Assembly (NCBI RefSeq): GCF_024345995.1
Contig: NZ_JAGQCE010000001.1
Coordinates: forward strand, 1-64,000
Reading direction: 5' to 3'
DNA: 64,000 nucleotides
Source of the DNA: Synechococcus sp. Cruz-7E5
GTDB taxonomy: Bacteria > Cyanobacteriota > Cyanobacteriia > PCC-6307 > Cyanobiaceae
Positions 63,873-64,000 of the stretch are shown one piece after another. Numbering within the stretch: position 1 is the stretch's first letter; each line of letters begins with the position of its first letter. Made by a program: the position numbers and the translations under genes. Under the pieces are notes generated by a model that had not been told where the DNA came from, made no database searches, and saw nothing but the letters and a program-made list of their open reading frames with translations.

Positions 63873-64000
63873 TCAGTCCTTGGAACCCAGACCGAAGTTG
63901 CTGTTCAGGGCCGGCTCGACTTCACGATGGGGGCGGGCGATGATGTGGGCAGCAACGAGGCCGTCACCCACGCGCTCACAGGCATCGGCACCGGCACGCA
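63873..64000 (-). CDS. csoS1: carboxysome shell protein CsoS1, C-terminal end
   Basis: The partial gene reads RAGADACERVGDGLVAAHII then ARPHREVEPALNSNFGLGSK, with stop TGA at 63875-63873. This is the C-terminus of the hexameric CsoS1 shell protein; the start lies beyond the window. It is the most upstream operon gene seen here. Confidence 0.92.
   Translation of the reverse strand, partial: RAGADACERVGDGLVAAHIIARPHREVEPALNSNFGLGSKD

Overview
The window looks like a chromosomal piece of a picocyanobacterium of the Cyanobium / freshwater Synechococcus type. The evidence is a complete alpha-carboxysome locus with form IA Rubisco, csoS2, csoSCA, csoS4A/B and csoS1E; the low-affinity CO2-uptake NDH-1 genes ndhF4-ndhD4-chpX; a cyanobacterial AbrB-like regulator; a DUF4079 membrane protein; and short-form hisG. 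The core genes on the right are GC-rich and tightly packed.

Layout. 1-9.2 kb: small metabolic and hypothetical genes (cupin, DM13, DUF4079, VOC, cyAbrB), a frameshifted IS5-family element, two tandem RTX-like genes, a decayed tRNA-Ala and a short MITE whose ends match the IS. 9.2-35.2 kb: an accessory region of mixed composition. It holds secreted small proteins, a transglutaminase, a carotenoid glycosyltransferase/acyltransferase pair resembling crtQ/crtO, and three copies of a roughly 210-bp GC-rich repeat with a conserved nested stem. It also holds a three-gene toxin- or adhesin-like operon (15.9-22.5 kb), an SF1 helicase next to an HUH-type endonuclease with a perfect hairpin and three iterons (24-28.7 kb), a second IS5 element, a Ser/Thr kinase cluster, a broken SRAP gene and half a tRNA-Pro. 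35.2-50.3 kb: housekeeping genes (sbcDC, ridA, an iron-type ABC ATPase, gloB, hisG, an ABC exporter, htrA with two small glycosyltransferases, dnaA). 50.3-64 kb: the carboxysome and CO2-uptake operon, entirely on the minus strand, running from csoS1 (cut by the window edge) to cbbX and meeting dnaA tail to tail.

How genes work together. RbcL/RbcS are packaged by CsoS2 into a shell of CsoS1, CsoS1E and CsoS4A/B. CsoSCA supplies CO2 inside the shell. NdhF4/NdhD4/ChpX hydrate CO2 to bicarbonate at the thylakoid membrane. The acRAF-like protein and CbbX assemble and reactivate Rubisco. The least explained parts are the helicase-HUH-hairpin-iteron module, the structured repeat family and the low-GC three-gene operon with LysM and CshA-like repeat proteins.
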